Shown here piece after piece: positions 25,823-34,731 of a stretch of DNA of 64,000 nt. A program made the translations under genes and the position numbers. Position 1 is the first letter of the stretch. Each line of letters opens with the position of its first letter. A model generated the notes under the pieces. It was not told where the DNA came from. It saw only the letters and a program-made list of their open reading frames with translations, and did no database searches. This DNA comes from an uncultured Oscillospiraceae bacterium (lineage in GTDB: Bacteria; Bacillota; Clostridia; Oscillospirales; Ruminococcaceae): contig CAKSLI010000004.1 of the NCBI GenBank assembly GCA_934466475.1, forward strand, positions 110,656 through 174,655. The letters run 5' to 3'.

Positions 25823-27184
25823 ATGGGAAGAATTTTCGGCACTGACGGCGCAAGGGGCGTGGCAATAACCGAGCTCACCTGCGAAAGAGCCATGGAGATA
25901 GGCAGGGCTGCGGCTTACGTCCTGACAAAGGAGAGCGGAAAGGCTCATCCGAATATACTTGTCGGCATGGATACCAGAATTTCCTCAAAGATACTTGAGG
26001 CGGCGCTGTCGGCGGGGCTTGCTTCCGTGGGAGCCAACGCGCTTCAGCTCGGAGTAGTCCCCACCCCGGCGGTGGCTTACCTCGTCAGGGAATACAACGC
26101 AGACGCGGGAGTTATGATATCCGCGTCGCATAATACCGTGGAATACAACGGCATAAAGCTGTTTTCCTCCAGCGGATTCAAGCTGCCCGACAGCACCGAG
26201 GAGGAGATAGAGTCCCTGATCCTTGACGGGACCGCCGATATCCCGCTGTGCAGTGGAACAGATGTCGGCAGGATAACGCGTCTCAGCAGCGCATGCAAGG
26301 ATTACATACAGCATATCCGCAGCTGCGCAGGGGCGGGAGACTACGCGGGGCTGAACAAGAAGTTCTGCTTTGACTGCGCCAACGGAAGCTCCGCTGCGAC
26401 TGCGCGAAAGCTGTTTGCATATCTCGGGAATGACTGCGAGTTCATTGCAGACGAGCCGGACGGCACCAACATCAACGACAACTGCGGCTCCACGCATATC
26501 GACCAGCTCTGCGAGTACGTCAGCAACAGCGGAGCGGCTGCAGGATTCGCATTCGACGGCGACGCGGACAGGTGCCTTGCAGTCGATGAAAACGGAAACG
26601 TCATAGACGGCGACCGTATAATCGCAGTGCTCGCAAAGCGCATGAAGGAAAAGGGCATACTAAAGGGAGATTCCGCGGTTGTTACCGTTATGAGCAACCT
26701 TGGTTTCCATGACTTCATGAAGCAGAACGGCATGAAGACCGTCTGCGCCAAGGTCGGCGACAGGTACGTCCTGGAAGAAATGCTGAAAAACGGCTATAAT
26801 ATAGGCGGGGAGCAGTCCGGGCATATAATCATGCTCGACCACGCGACCACCGGAGACGGTCAGCTTACCGCCGCAATGCTGATAAAGGTGATGCAGGACA
26901 CCGGGAAGAATCTCTCCGAGCTCTGCCGGGATATCGTGGATTACCCGCAGCTCCTGGTGAACGTGAAGATAACCGAGAGCGGCAAGGGCAAGTGGAGCAC
27001 CGTCCCCGCGATAACCGAGAGCATTTCAGCCGCTGAAAGGGAGCTCGCCGGAAACGGGCGCGTCCTCGTCCGCGAGAGCGGCACGGAGCCGCTGGTGCGC
27101 GTTATGGTCGAGGGCAAGGACATGGAAATGGTGAAGCGCCTTGCCGACAGCATAGCGGATGAAGTAAGAAACAGCCTTACATAA
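25823..27184 (+). CDS. glmM: Phosphoglucosamine mutase
   Basis: A 453-residue cytosolic enzyme converting glucosamine-6-phosphate to glucosamine-1-phosphate for peptidoglycan precursors. The phosphoserine loop is ISASHN with Ser at residue 102, the magnesium loop is DGDADR, the sugar-binding loop is GGEQSGH and the phosphate-binding end is RESGTEPLVRVMVEG. ATG 25823 is chosen because MGRIFGTDG is the family start and GGGGGT precedes it; an ATG four codons upstream is also in frame. Confidence 0.96.
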   Translation: MGRIFGTDGARGVAITELTCERAMEIGRAAAYVLTKESGKAHPNILVGMDTRISSKILEAALSAGLASVGANALQLGVVPTPAVAYLVREYNADAGVMISASHNTVEYNGIKLFSSSGFKLPDSTEEEIESLILDGTADIPLCSGTDVGRITRLSSACKDYIQHIRSCAGAGDYAGLNKKFCFDCANGSSAATARKLFAYLGNDCEFIADEPDGTNINDNCGSTHIDQLCEYVSNSGAAAGFAFDGDADRCLAVDENGNVIDGDRIIAVLAKRMKEKGILKGDSAVVTVMSNLGFHDFMKQNGMKTVCAKVGDRYVLEEMLKNGYNIGGEQSGHIIMLDHATTGDGQLTAAMLIKVMQDTGKNLSELCRDIVDYPQLLVNVKITESGKGKWSTVPAITESISAAERELAGNGRVLVRESGTEPLVRVMVEGKDMEMVKRLADSIADEVRNSLT

Positions 27185-27197
27185 GGCGGAGGATACA

Positions 27198-27557
27198 ATG
27201 TTAGTTTGTGCAAACAATGGAAATTTCCCGGCTGACGACAGCGAGCAGCTCAGAACTGCGCTGAAAGCCGCCTGCGGCGAGATATGGCTCGGCGAGGGAA
27301 CGGACACCTATCCATGCATGGCGATACTCTGCTGCGAGGAGGGCGCTTCGATAAACTACTTCGAGAGCGAGGGCGGCACGGCGTATGTTTCCATAGGAGA
27401 CAAAACCCGCCACGGCGTGATAAACGTTGACATAGACGGTGAAGTCTATCAGCTGAACCGCGGGCAGATAGTACCGGAGGAAAAGATACTTGAGATAGCG
27501 GAGGAGTTCATTAAAGAGATGAAGCTCCCGGGCTGTATCGAGTGGGAAAAGCTCTGA
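27198..27557 (+). CDS. Hypothetical protein of 119 residues
   Basis: A small soluble acidic protein. It starts MLVCANNGNFPAD and has an alternating beta pattern around SINYFESEGGTAYVSIGD and a helical end. The general look recalls small immunity-type or SUKH-like proteins, but I cannot assign a family. GGAGG upstream; it lies 13 bp after glmM. Confidence 0.65.
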   Translation: MLVCANNGNFPADDSEQLRTALKAACGEIWLGEGTDTYPCMAILCCEEGASINYFESEGGTAYVSIGDKTRHGVINVDIDGEVYQLNRGQIVPEEKILEIAEEFIKEMKLPGCIEWEKL

Positions 27558-27579
27558 GTCAACAGGGAGGAACTGAAAT

Positions 27580-28212
27580 ATGCCGTTTGATTTCAAAAAG
27601 GAATATAAAGAGTTCTATATGCCGCCTAAAAAGCCGGGTATTGTAAACGTCCCTGTGATAAACTATATAGCAGTTCGCGGAACAGGCGACCCCAACAGTG
27701 ATAACAGCGAGTACAGGGAGTCAATCGGGCTGCTGTACGCTGTTGCGTTCACTATAAAGATGAGCAAAATGGGCAGCCACATAATGGACGGCTATTTCGA
27801 TTATGTGGTTCCGCCGCTTGAGGGATTCTGGTGGCAGGACGGCTCTGATGCAATCGACTATTCTCATAAGGAGGATTTCCACTTCATTTCGGCAATAAGG
27901 CTGCCCGATTTTGTTACTGTTGAAGAATTTAACTGGGCGGTGGGGGAAGCTTCCAGAAAGAAGAATCTTGATCTTTCCAAAGTGGAATTTTTCACCTATG
28001 ATGAAGGACAATGTGTGCAGTGTATGCACATCGGTTCATATGACGATGAGCCGAAAACCATAGAAGCAATGCATGAATACGCGGCACAGAACGGATTTGT
28101 TCCGGATATAAGCGCCGAACGAATGCACCATGAAATTTATCTTTCAGACCCGCGAAAGTGTGCGCCGGAAAGACTGAAAACAGTTGTCCGCCACCCGGTC
28201 AGAGCTAGGTGA
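27580..28212 (+). CDS. GyrI-like small-molecule-binding domain protein
   Basis: A 210-residue protein of the GyrI-like family. Typical parts are NVPVINYIAVRGTGDPN at the start, the central FWWQDG segment, and HIGSYDDEPKTIEAMHEYAAQNGF followed by HHEIYLSDPRK. Members bind hydrophobic small molecules, sometimes without a DNA-binding domain as here, and may act in drug sensing or sequestration. GGGAGG precedes the ATG. Confidence 0.85.
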   Translation: MPFDFKKEYKEFYMPPKKPGIVNVPVINYIAVRGTGDPNSDNSEYRESIGLLYAVAFTIKMSKMGSHIMDGYFDYVVPPLEGFWWQDGSDAIDYSHKEDFHFISAIRLPDFVTVEEFNWAVGEASRKKNLDLSKVEFFTYDEGQCVQCMHIGSYDDEPKTIEAMHEYAAQNGFVPDISAERMHHEIYLSDPRKCAPERLKTVVRHPVRAR

Positions 28213-28245
28213 GCGTTAAGAATAAGCAGAACAGAGGACAAAAGA

Positions 28246-29109
28246 ATGAGATTATCAGACAAATGGCAGGATTACTGCCTTATAGACACATCAGACGGCG
28301 AGCGTCTGGAGCGCTGGGGTGACGTCACCCTTATCCGCCCAGACCCTCAGATAATCTGGAAGTGCATCGGCGAGGCGCCGGAATGGCGCACCGCCCATGC
28401 GAAATATAACCGCTCCTCATCGGGCGGCGGATCCTGGGATTACCGCAGGAAGCTTCCGGAGAGCTGGCAGATAAAGTACGGGGAGCTCACCTTCATGGTG
28501 AAGCCTACCGGATTCAAGCACACCGGATTGTTCCCGGAGCAGGCGGTCAACTGGGACTACTGTATGAACGCGATACGCTCCGCGGACCGTCCGATAAACG
28601 TGCTCAACCTGTTCGCGTACACCGGCGGAGCCACGCTTGCCTGCGCGGCGGCGGGAGCCTCCGTGTGCCATGTGGACGCGGTAAAGGGCATGGTGGACTG
28701 GGCGCGCACCAACGCGAAGCTCTCCGGGCTGTCGGACAAGCCGATACGCTGGATAGTTGACGACGCGCAGAAGTTTATCAACCGCGAGATACGCCGCGGG
28801 AACCACTATGACGGAATAATCCTTGACCCTCCGAGCTACGGCAGGGGCACTAACGGCGAGATGTGGAAGCTTGAAGACTGCATTTACGACCTTATGGAGA
28901 GCTGCACGCAGCTCCTTTCCGACAAGCCGCTGTTCATCCTGCTGAACAGCTACACCACCGGGCTTTCCGCCAGCGTTATGAGCTACCTGCTCCAGATGAC
29001 GGTCGGCAGGCGTTTTGACATCACGGTGGATTCCCAGGAGATAGGGCTTCCGGTAAAGCAGACCGGAATGGCGCTCCCCGCAGGAAGCACCGCGATAGTA
29101 CATTTTTGA
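28246..29109 (+). CDS. Class I SAM-dependent methyltransferase, RlmI-like core
   Basis: A 287-residue Rossmann methyltransferase. The SAM motif is VLNLFAYTGGATLACAAAGA, followed by VDAVKGMVDWARTNAKLSG. The catalytic-type motif is IILDPPSYGRG. KHTGLFPEQAVNWDY just before the SAM domain is typical of the RlmI/YccW group, which methylate C5 of rRNA cytosines. The PUA domain of true RlmI is missing; the N-terminal 85 residues are a different short beta region. The target RNA is not known. Confidence 0.85.
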   Translation: MRLSDKWQDYCLIDTSDGERLERWGDVTLIRPDPQIIWKCIGEAPEWRTAHAKYNRSSSGGGSWDYRRKLPESWQIKYGELTFMVKPTGFKHTGLFPEQAVNWDYCMNAIRSADRPINVLNLFAYTGGATLACAAAGASVCHVDAVKGMVDWARTNAKLSGLSDKPIRWIVDDAQKFINREIRRGNHYDGIILDPPSYGRGTNGEMWKLEDCIYDLMESCTQLLSDKPLFILLNSYTTGLSASVMSYLLQMTVGRRFDITVDSQEIGLPVKQTGMALPAGSTAIVHF

Positions 29110-29127
29110 GATAACAGGTGAAAACGT

Positions 29128-30882
29128 TTGAATATAATAGAAGTTGAAAACGTCAGCTTTGACTATGTTGCCCGGGACGAGGACGGAAAAGAGATAAGCC
29201 GCAGCCAGGTGCTGAAGGACGTGAGCCTTTCCGTGCCGGAGGGACAGTTCCTTGCGATACTGGGGCACAACGGCTGCGGAAAGTCCACTCTTGCGAAGCA
29301 CTTCAACGCGATACTGATCCCGACAAAGGGTAAGGTGACTGTCGCGGGCATAGATACCTCGGACGAGGACAGGCTGTTCGATATCCGCCAGACTGTGGGA
29401 ATGGTGTTCCAGAATCCTGACAACCAGCTGGTTGCAACGATCGTTGAAGAGGACGTTGCATTCGCACCGGAAAACATGGGGATCCCCCAGCCGGAGATAC
29501 GCCGGAGGGTAGACGAAGCGCTGAAGCAGGTGGATATGTACGAATACCGCGAGCACGCTCCGCACCAGCTTTCCGGCGGTCAGAAGCAGAGAGTGGCGAT
29601 CGCGGGAGTCATCGCCATGCAGCCGCGCTGTATAGTCATGGACGAGCCCACCGCCATGCTGGATCCCAAGGGCAGGCGCGAGGTAATGAACACGATACAC
29701 GCGCTCAACCGCGAAAAGGGCATTACAGTGGTGCTCATCACGCATTACATGGACGAGGCGGCGCAGGCTGACCGCGTTGTCGTAATGGACGGCGGAAACA
29801 TCATCATGGACGATGTTCCGAAGAAGATATTCTCGCAGGTGAAGCGGCTGAAATCCGTTGGTCTGGACGTTCCGCAGGTGACGGAGCTGTGCGATATGCT
29901 CCGTGAAAGGAATGTTGATATTTCCCCGGAAATAATCGGCGAGCGGGAATGCGCCGAGGCTCTTTTCAGGCTCACAGAGGGCAGGAGCGCGGCGATACCT
30001 CCGAAACCGGCGGATAATTCTGAGGATGACCGCCCGGTGGTGCTCCGGTGCGATAAAGTCACCTACAAATACAGCATAGGCACTCCGTTTGAAAAGACTG
30101 CGGTGAACAGCGTTGATCTGTCCATAAGGCAGGGCGAATTCGTGGGAATAATCGGGCACACCGGCAGCGGAAAATCCACGCTGATACAGCATTTCAACGG
30201 GCTTGTGAAGCCAACCTCCGGCACCGTCCTGGTTGATGGCGCGGATATCTGGAGCAAGGGCGTGAATATCCGGGACATACGCTTCAAGGTGGGACTTGTG
30301 TTCCAGTATTCCGAGCACCAGCTGTTCGAGGAGACCGTGGCAAAGGATATAGCCTACGGTCCGAAGAACATGGGGCTTTCCGAGGATGACATAAAAAAGC
30401 GCGTCCGCAGCGCCGCAGAGAGCATGGATATAGTTCATCTGCTGGACAGGTCTCCGTTTGAGCTTTCAGGCGGTCAGCAGCGCAGGGTCGCCCTCGCGGG
30501 GGTGCTTGCGATGGACCCGGAGGTGCTCATTCTTGACGAGCCCGCCGCAGGTCTCGACCCGAAGGGCAGGGACAAGATACTGGCGCAGATAAAGCGCTAC
30601 CATGATAAATTCGGCAAGACGATACTTCTGGTCTCCCATTCGATGGAGGATATCGTGAAGTACGCGGGGAAGGTCCTCGTTATGAACAAGAGCAGGCTTT
30701 TCTGCTATGATACCGTGGATAACGTGTTCAGCAGGACGGACGAGCTTGCGAAGATAGGACTTGACGTCCCGCAGATAACCAGAATGAGCCATATATTAAA
30801 AGACCTCGGCACCGATATCGGCAGCGACATCTACACGACCGAAAGGGCGGCAGAACGCCTGCTTCCGCTGATAAAGGGCTGA
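29128..30882 (+). CDS. Fused ECF transporter ATPases (EcfA-EcfA')
   Basis: A 584-residue protein with two complete ABC ATPase domains of the energy-coupling factor type. First half: Walker [11 protein letters not shown] (about 47-56), Q-loop [10 protein letters not shown], signature LSGGQKQR, Walker B CIVMDEP. Second half (from about 305): [36 protein letters not shown]. The two halves correspond to EcfA1 and EcfA2, normally separate genes. The join is a Pro/Asp-rich linker at about 295-310. Start TTG at 29128. With EcfT downstream it powers uptake of vitamins or metals; the substrate-binding S components lie elsewhere. Confidence 0.93.
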   Translation: MNIIEVENVSFDYVARDEDGKEISRSQVLKDVSLSVPEGQFLAILGHNGCGKSTLAKHFNAILIPTKGKVTVAGIDTSDEDRLFDIRQTVGMVFQNPDNQLVATIVEEDVAFAPENMGIPQPEIRRRVDEALKQVDMYEYREHAPHQLSGGQKQRVAIAGVIAMQPRCIVMDEPTAMLDPKGRREVMNTIHALNREKGITVVLITHYMDEAAQADRVVVMDGGNIIMDDVPKKIFSQVKRLKSVGLDVPQVTELCDMLRERNVDISPEIIGERECAEALFRLTEGRSAAIPPKPADNSEDDRPVVLRCDKVTYKYSIGTPFEKTAVNSVDLSIRQGEFVGIIGHTGSGKSTLIQHFNGLVKPTSGTVLVDGADIWSKGVNIRDIRFKVGLVFQYSEHQLFEETVAKDIAYGPKNMGLSEDDIKKRVRSAAESMDIVHLLDRSPFELSGGQQRRVALAGVLAMDPEVLILDEPAAGLDPKGRDKILAQIKRYHDKFGKTILLVSHSMEDIVKYAGKVLVMNKSRLFCYDTVDNVFSRTDELAKIGLDVPQITRMSHILKDLGTDIGSDIYTTERAAERLLPLIKG

Positions 30883-30904
30883 AACAGAAGGAACAGAACA
30901 AAAG

Positions 30905-31717
30905 ATGATAAAGGACATTACGATAGGGCAGTATTTTCCGGGTAATTCGGTCATACACAGGCTTGACAGCCGCGTAAAGCTCGTGCTGGATATCCTGTTC
31001 CTTGTTATACTTTTCACCGCGCAGAGCTACACTGGCCTGCTGCTGGGAATGCTTTTCATGGTGCTTTGCTATGTGCTGGCGAAGATAAAGCTCATCATGA
31101 TACTGAAAAGCGTGAAGCCTATCCTTCCGCTGATGATATTCACGGGCATACTGAATTTGTTCTTCGTGAAGGGCGAGACCCCGCTGTTCAAGTGGGAGTT
31201 CATCGAGATTTATCCGGAGGGAATAAACACGGCGCTGTTCATGCTGATACGCGTTCTCACACTGATCATCGGTATGTCGCTGCTGACCTACACCACATCT
31301 CCGATAATGCTGACGGACGCTATCGAGCGGCTGCTTTCTCCGCTGAAGAAGATACACGTCCCGGTGCATGAGCTTTCCATGATGATGACCATTGCGCTGC
31401 GCTTCATTCCTACGCTGGTCGAGGAAACGGACAAGATAATGTCCGCTCAGAAAGCAAGGGGCGCGGAAATGGACACCGGAGGGCTTGTCAAAAAGGCAAA
31501 GTCCCTTATCCCGGTGCTGATACCGCTGTTCGTCTCGGCGTTCAAGCGCGCGAACGAGCTTGCTACCGCAATGGAATGCCGCTGCTACCACGGCGGCGAG
31601 GGCAGGACGAGGCTGAAGGTGATGCACACGGCTCCCAGGGACTATGTCGCTATCGGCTGCATGGTGCTGCTGCTTGCGGCGGTCATTGTGATAAACTGCT
31701 TCCCGGTCCTTCCGTGA
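30905..31717 (+). CDS. ecfT: ECF transporter transmembrane protein EcfT
   Basis: A 270-residue integral membrane protein coupling the ATPases to exchangeable S components. It starts with IGQYFPGNSVIHRLDSRVKL, has about five hydrophobic segments and carries the coupling motif Ala-Arg-Gly in QKARGAEMD, with a second related site near RANELATAMECRCY. Starts 22 bp after the fused ATPase gene; truA follows, the normal Firmicutes order. Confidence 0.94.
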   Translation: MIKDITIGQYFPGNSVIHRLDSRVKLVLDILFLVILFTAQSYTGLLLGMLFMVLCYVLAKIKLIMILKSVKPILPLMIFTGILNLFFVKGETPLFKWEFIEIYPEGINTALFMLIRVLTLIIGMSLLTYTTSPIMLTDAIERLLSPLKKIHVPVHELSMMMTIALRFIPTLVEETDKIMSAQKARGAEMDTGGLVKKAKSLIPVLIPLFVSAFKRANELATAMECRCYHGGEGRTRLKVMHTAPRDYVAIGCMVLLLAAVIVINCFPVLP

Positions 31718-31734
31718 GCAGCAGGAGGTAGGAT

Positions 31735-32478
31735 TTGCGTAATCTCAAGGTTTTCATAGCTTACAACGGCGCGGAGTACCACGGCTTCCAGCGGCAGGAC
31801 AACGCCATTTCCATTCAGGAGGTGGTCGAAAACTGCATCGGAAAGCTGCTGAAAATTCCCGCCCCGGTAATATACGGCTGTTCAAGGACGGACACCGGAG
31901 TGCACGCAAGGCGGTTCTGCTTCAACGTCCATCTGGACAGCAGGATCCCCTGCGAGGGCTTTATGAAAGGCATGAACACGCTGCTGCCGCCGGATATCGC
32001 GGTGCTTTCCTGCGAGGACGCCCCGGAGGATTTCCATGCGCGCTACTGCACAAGGGGCAAGGAGTACGTCTACCTTATAACGAACGCCCCGCAGCGGGAC
32101 GTGTTCTTCCAGAAGCTGGCATATCACTACCCCTACGAGCTGGACGTCGAAAAGATGAACGAAGCGGCGCAGCTGCTTGTCGGGGAGCATGATTTTGCGG
32201 CGTTCTGCCGTGCCGAGGGAAAGGCGCGTATGAAATCGACCGTCCGGGAGATATACAGCTTCACGGCGGAAAAGAAAGAGGGCGTGTGCGAGCTGCGAAT
32301 AAGCGGCAGCGGATTCCTGTACAATATGGTGAGGATATGCGCGGGCACGCTCATATACGTCAGCGAGGGGAAGCTGACGACCGACGACATAAAAAAGGCA
32401 CTTGAGACCGGCGACAGAAATTACGCCGGAAAGACGCTCCCGCCGGAGGGATTATATCTCAACGAGGTGTGGTATTGA
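31735..32478 (+). CDS. truA: tRNA pseudouridine synthase A
   Basis: A 247-residue enzyme modifying uridines 38-40 of the anticodon stem. The catalytic Asp is in the motif GCSRTDTGVHA. FIAYNGAEYHGFQRQ at the start and GSGFLYNMVRI near the end are family blocks. TTG start at 31735 preceded by AGGAGGT. Confidence 0.95.
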   Translation: MRNLKVFIAYNGAEYHGFQRQDNAISIQEVVENCIGKLLKIPAPVIYGCSRTDTGVHARRFCFNVHLDSRIPCEGFMKGMNTLLPPDIAVLSCEDAPEDFHARYCTRGKEYVYLITNAPQRDVFFQKLAYHYPYELDVEKMNEAAQLLVGEHDFAAFCRAEGKARMKSTVREIYSFTAEKKEGVCELRISGSGFLYNMVRICAGTLIYVSEGKLTTDDIKKALETGDRNYAGKTLPPEGLYLNEVWY

Positions 32479-32499
32479 GCTGGGGAAAGCTGGTGCATA

Positions 32500-33630
32500 A
32501 TGGATAAAAAGAACGATATAGGCAGATTCCGCAGAAAGCGCGAGGCAAAGCGCTTCGGGATAAGGCTGATAATAATTGTCGCGGCGCTGCTGGTCATCAT
32601 GGTGATCGCGGCGAACTGGAGCACCATAATCGCTCCGCTCAAGGACGCGGCGCTCGACGTGGGCGAGGGAGGATTCCCGGTAGACCTGCCCGGCAGCACC
32701 GATTATGTCCTGGAGGAGCTTGGCGAGAATTTCTGCCTGCTTACGGATACATACTTCTACACCTATAATTCTGACGGAGCGATGATCATGAACGAGCAGC
32801 ACGGAATGCAGAATCCGGTGATATCCAGCAGCAGCCGGCGCGCGCTCATATACGACCGCAACGGCAGGGATTTCAGGCTGTATTCGAGAACGGGTCAGGT
32901 GTATTCGACAGCAACCGGGGACACGATAGATTTTGCGCAGATAAGTCATAATGAGCGCTGCGCGGTAGTCACCAAGTCAACGAAGTATTCGAACTGTCTG
33001 TATGTGTTCAACGGCGAGGGACACCAGATATTCCGCTGGGCTTCCCCGATGTACCTTATCGACCGCGTGGAGTTCTCCCAGGACGACAGCAGCATTTTTG
33101 TTTCCGTCTGCGGGGCCGACAACGGAGAGCTTGAATACCGCATACTCCGCTTTGACCTGGGGAATGCGGACGGAAGCGTCTGGCAGACTGACATTGGCTC
33201 GGACATGGTGTTCAGTATGGAGTGCAGCAATGGAAGCCTGTTTGTGGTCTGCTCCTCCGGCGTGAAGCTGCTGGATATCGCTTCCGGAGATATCACCGCT
33301 GAAGCGGGTTCAGTCAAGACGGTCATGCAGATACCCGGCGGCAGTGTGCGCTCGGTGCTGTTCAAAGACAGCTCCGGCAGCGAGGTGCTCACGGTATACG
33401 ATGATACGCTGGAAGCCTCGGCGGCGCTGGCGCTCAGCGATGTCACAAGGGTGCGGAGCTCCGGGAGCGCGCTGTATGTCCTGGCAGGACGCGAGCTCAC
33501 AAGGTATGACGGGACGCTTTCAGAGGTCAGCATCACTGAGCTGGACGATGACTATTCCGACATGATAGTGATCGGCGGAAACGCCTACCTGCTGGGATAT
33601 AACAAGGTTCAGCTCCAGGCTTTGTCATAA
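32500..33630 (+). CDS. DUF5711-like membrane-anchored beta-propeller protein
   Basis: A 376-residue protein with a basic N-terminus, one membrane helix (about 21-42) and an extracytoplasmic region of repeated beta patterns (NPVISSSSRRALIYDRNGRDFRLYSRTGQ and similar) that resembles a WD/PQQ-type propeller. It matches the DUF5711 group found in clostridia. It lies between truA and a CvpA-family gene. Function unknown. Confidence 0.75.
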   Translation: MDKKNDIGRFRRKREAKRFGIRLIIIVAALLVIMVIAANWSTIIAPLKDAALDVGEGGFPVDLPGSTDYVLEELGENFCLLTDTYFYTYNSDGAMIMNEQHGMQNPVISSSSRRALIYDRNGRDFRLYSRTGQVYSTATGDTIDFAQISHNERCAVVTKSTKYSNCLYVFNGEGHQIFRWASPMYLIDRVEFSQDDSSIFVSVCGADNGELEYRILRFDLGNADGSVWQTDIGSDMVFSMECSNGSLFVVCSSGVKLLDIASGDITAEAGSVKTVMQIPGGSVRSVLFKDSSGSEVLTVYDDTLEASAALALSDVTRVRSSGSALYVLAGRELTRYDGTLSEVSITELDDDYSDMIVIGGNAYLLGYNKVQLQALS

Positions 33631-33641
33631 AGGAGAGATAT

Positions 33642-34676
33642 ATGGGATCACAGTTTGCGATAATTTACGATGTGGTGATCGTTGCAGTGCTGGTGATGGC
33701 AGTGTTCGGAGGCTTCCGCAAAGGCTTCGTCAGCACGATAGTCAGCATGGCGGCGGTGTTCGTGGCTTTCTTCTGTGCGCTGGGATTTTGCAGTCCGGCT
33801 GCAGAATGGGTATACGCCTCGGCGGTGGAAAAGCCGGTCAGCGAGGCGGTCAGCAGCACTCTTGACGACAGCATGGGAAAGCTCACGCTGAGCGCCCTGT
33901 CCGATATGGATTACAGCAGGGTCACGATATCGGGAGTCCCTGCGGACGAGGTGAAACTGAATTACGAGGGCACCGGCAAGGTAATCGTTGAGCTCTCCGA
34001 TGTCGGACTTACCGGCACCGGGTTTGAGAAGGCGGACCTCAGCAATTTCGGCTTTGACGGCACGGAAGACCTTTCCTCCATGAACGGAAAGACCGCTGAG
34101 TTCACGATGAGCGAGGTCAGCGAGAACGGGCTCGGCAAGCTTGCAGTGGCGCAGGTCATCGCCGTGAAGCTCCAGGGGAGCAGCATTTTCTCAGCGCTCA
34201 CCGAATACACTTCCGCAGTAGGGGACGCTGTTCCGGCGCTGTTCGGAAGCATGGCGCAGAGCATAGACGGCGGGGAGCTTTCCGCGCTGCGTTCGCTGGT
34301 TCTGACGATGATGGACACCTCCTCGTCCGTGAAAACGGCAGTGGTGGACAACATTATCCGGCCAACGTTCATGGCGGTTATGGAAACGCTGTTCTTCGTG
34401 CTGATATTCCTGATAGTGACCGCGGTGCTGGAGATAATCGCCTCCGCGCTGAAGATAGTCAACAAGATACCGGTCGTCGGCAGCCTGAACGGATTCCTGG
34501 GAGGCTGCACGGGTCTAGTCAAGGGACTGCTCATGGTGTGCGTTATCTGCATAGTGGTGCGGTTCATCGTGATACTCACCGGCGGAGAGGTAATGCTGCT
34601 GAACGACCAGGCTATTGAGTCCACGTACCTGTTCAAGTACCTGTACAACTTCGACGTGCTGAATTTTCTTTCCTGA
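33642..34676 (+). CDS. CvpA family membrane protein, enlarged
   Basis: A 344-residue protein. The N-terminus has the CvpA signature (IIYDVVIVAVLVMAVFGGFRKGF) with two membrane segments. The C-terminal part has two more, with GSLNGFLGGCTGLVKGLL. Between them an extracytoplasmic region of about 180 residues (about 60-240) is inserted, making it twice the size of E. coli CvpA. CvpA proteins affect envelope functions and colicin production. RBS AAAGGAGAG. Confidence 0.85.
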   Translation: MGSQFAIIYDVVIVAVLVMAVFGGFRKGFVSTIVSMAAVFVAFFCALGFCSPAAEWVYASAVEKPVSEAVSSTLDDSMGKLTLSALSDMDYSRVTISGVPADEVKLNYEGTGKVIVELSDVGLTGTGFEKADLSNFGFDGTEDLSSMNGKTAEFTMSEVSENGLGKLAVAQVIAVKLQGSSIFSALTEYTSAVGDAVPALFGSMAQSIDGGELSALRSLVLTMMDTSSSVKTAVVDNIIRPTFMAVMETLFFVLIFLIVTAVLEIIASALKIVNKIPVVGSLNGFLGGCTGLVKGLLMVCVICIVVRFIVILTGGEVMLLNDQAIESTYLFKYLYNFDVLNFLS

Positions 34677-34731
34677 TGGCAACTGCCCTCCGGAGGTCCC
34701 GGAGGATATGAGATAAAGGTGGTTTTGATCT

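Noticed and set aside
28417..30438. 673-codon minus-strand frame
   Set aside because: It runs antisense to the methyltransferase and the fused EcfA ATPase, has no RBS and resembles no protein. Other long antisense frames (16517-18289, 38462-39913, 47714-49114) were left out for the same reason.
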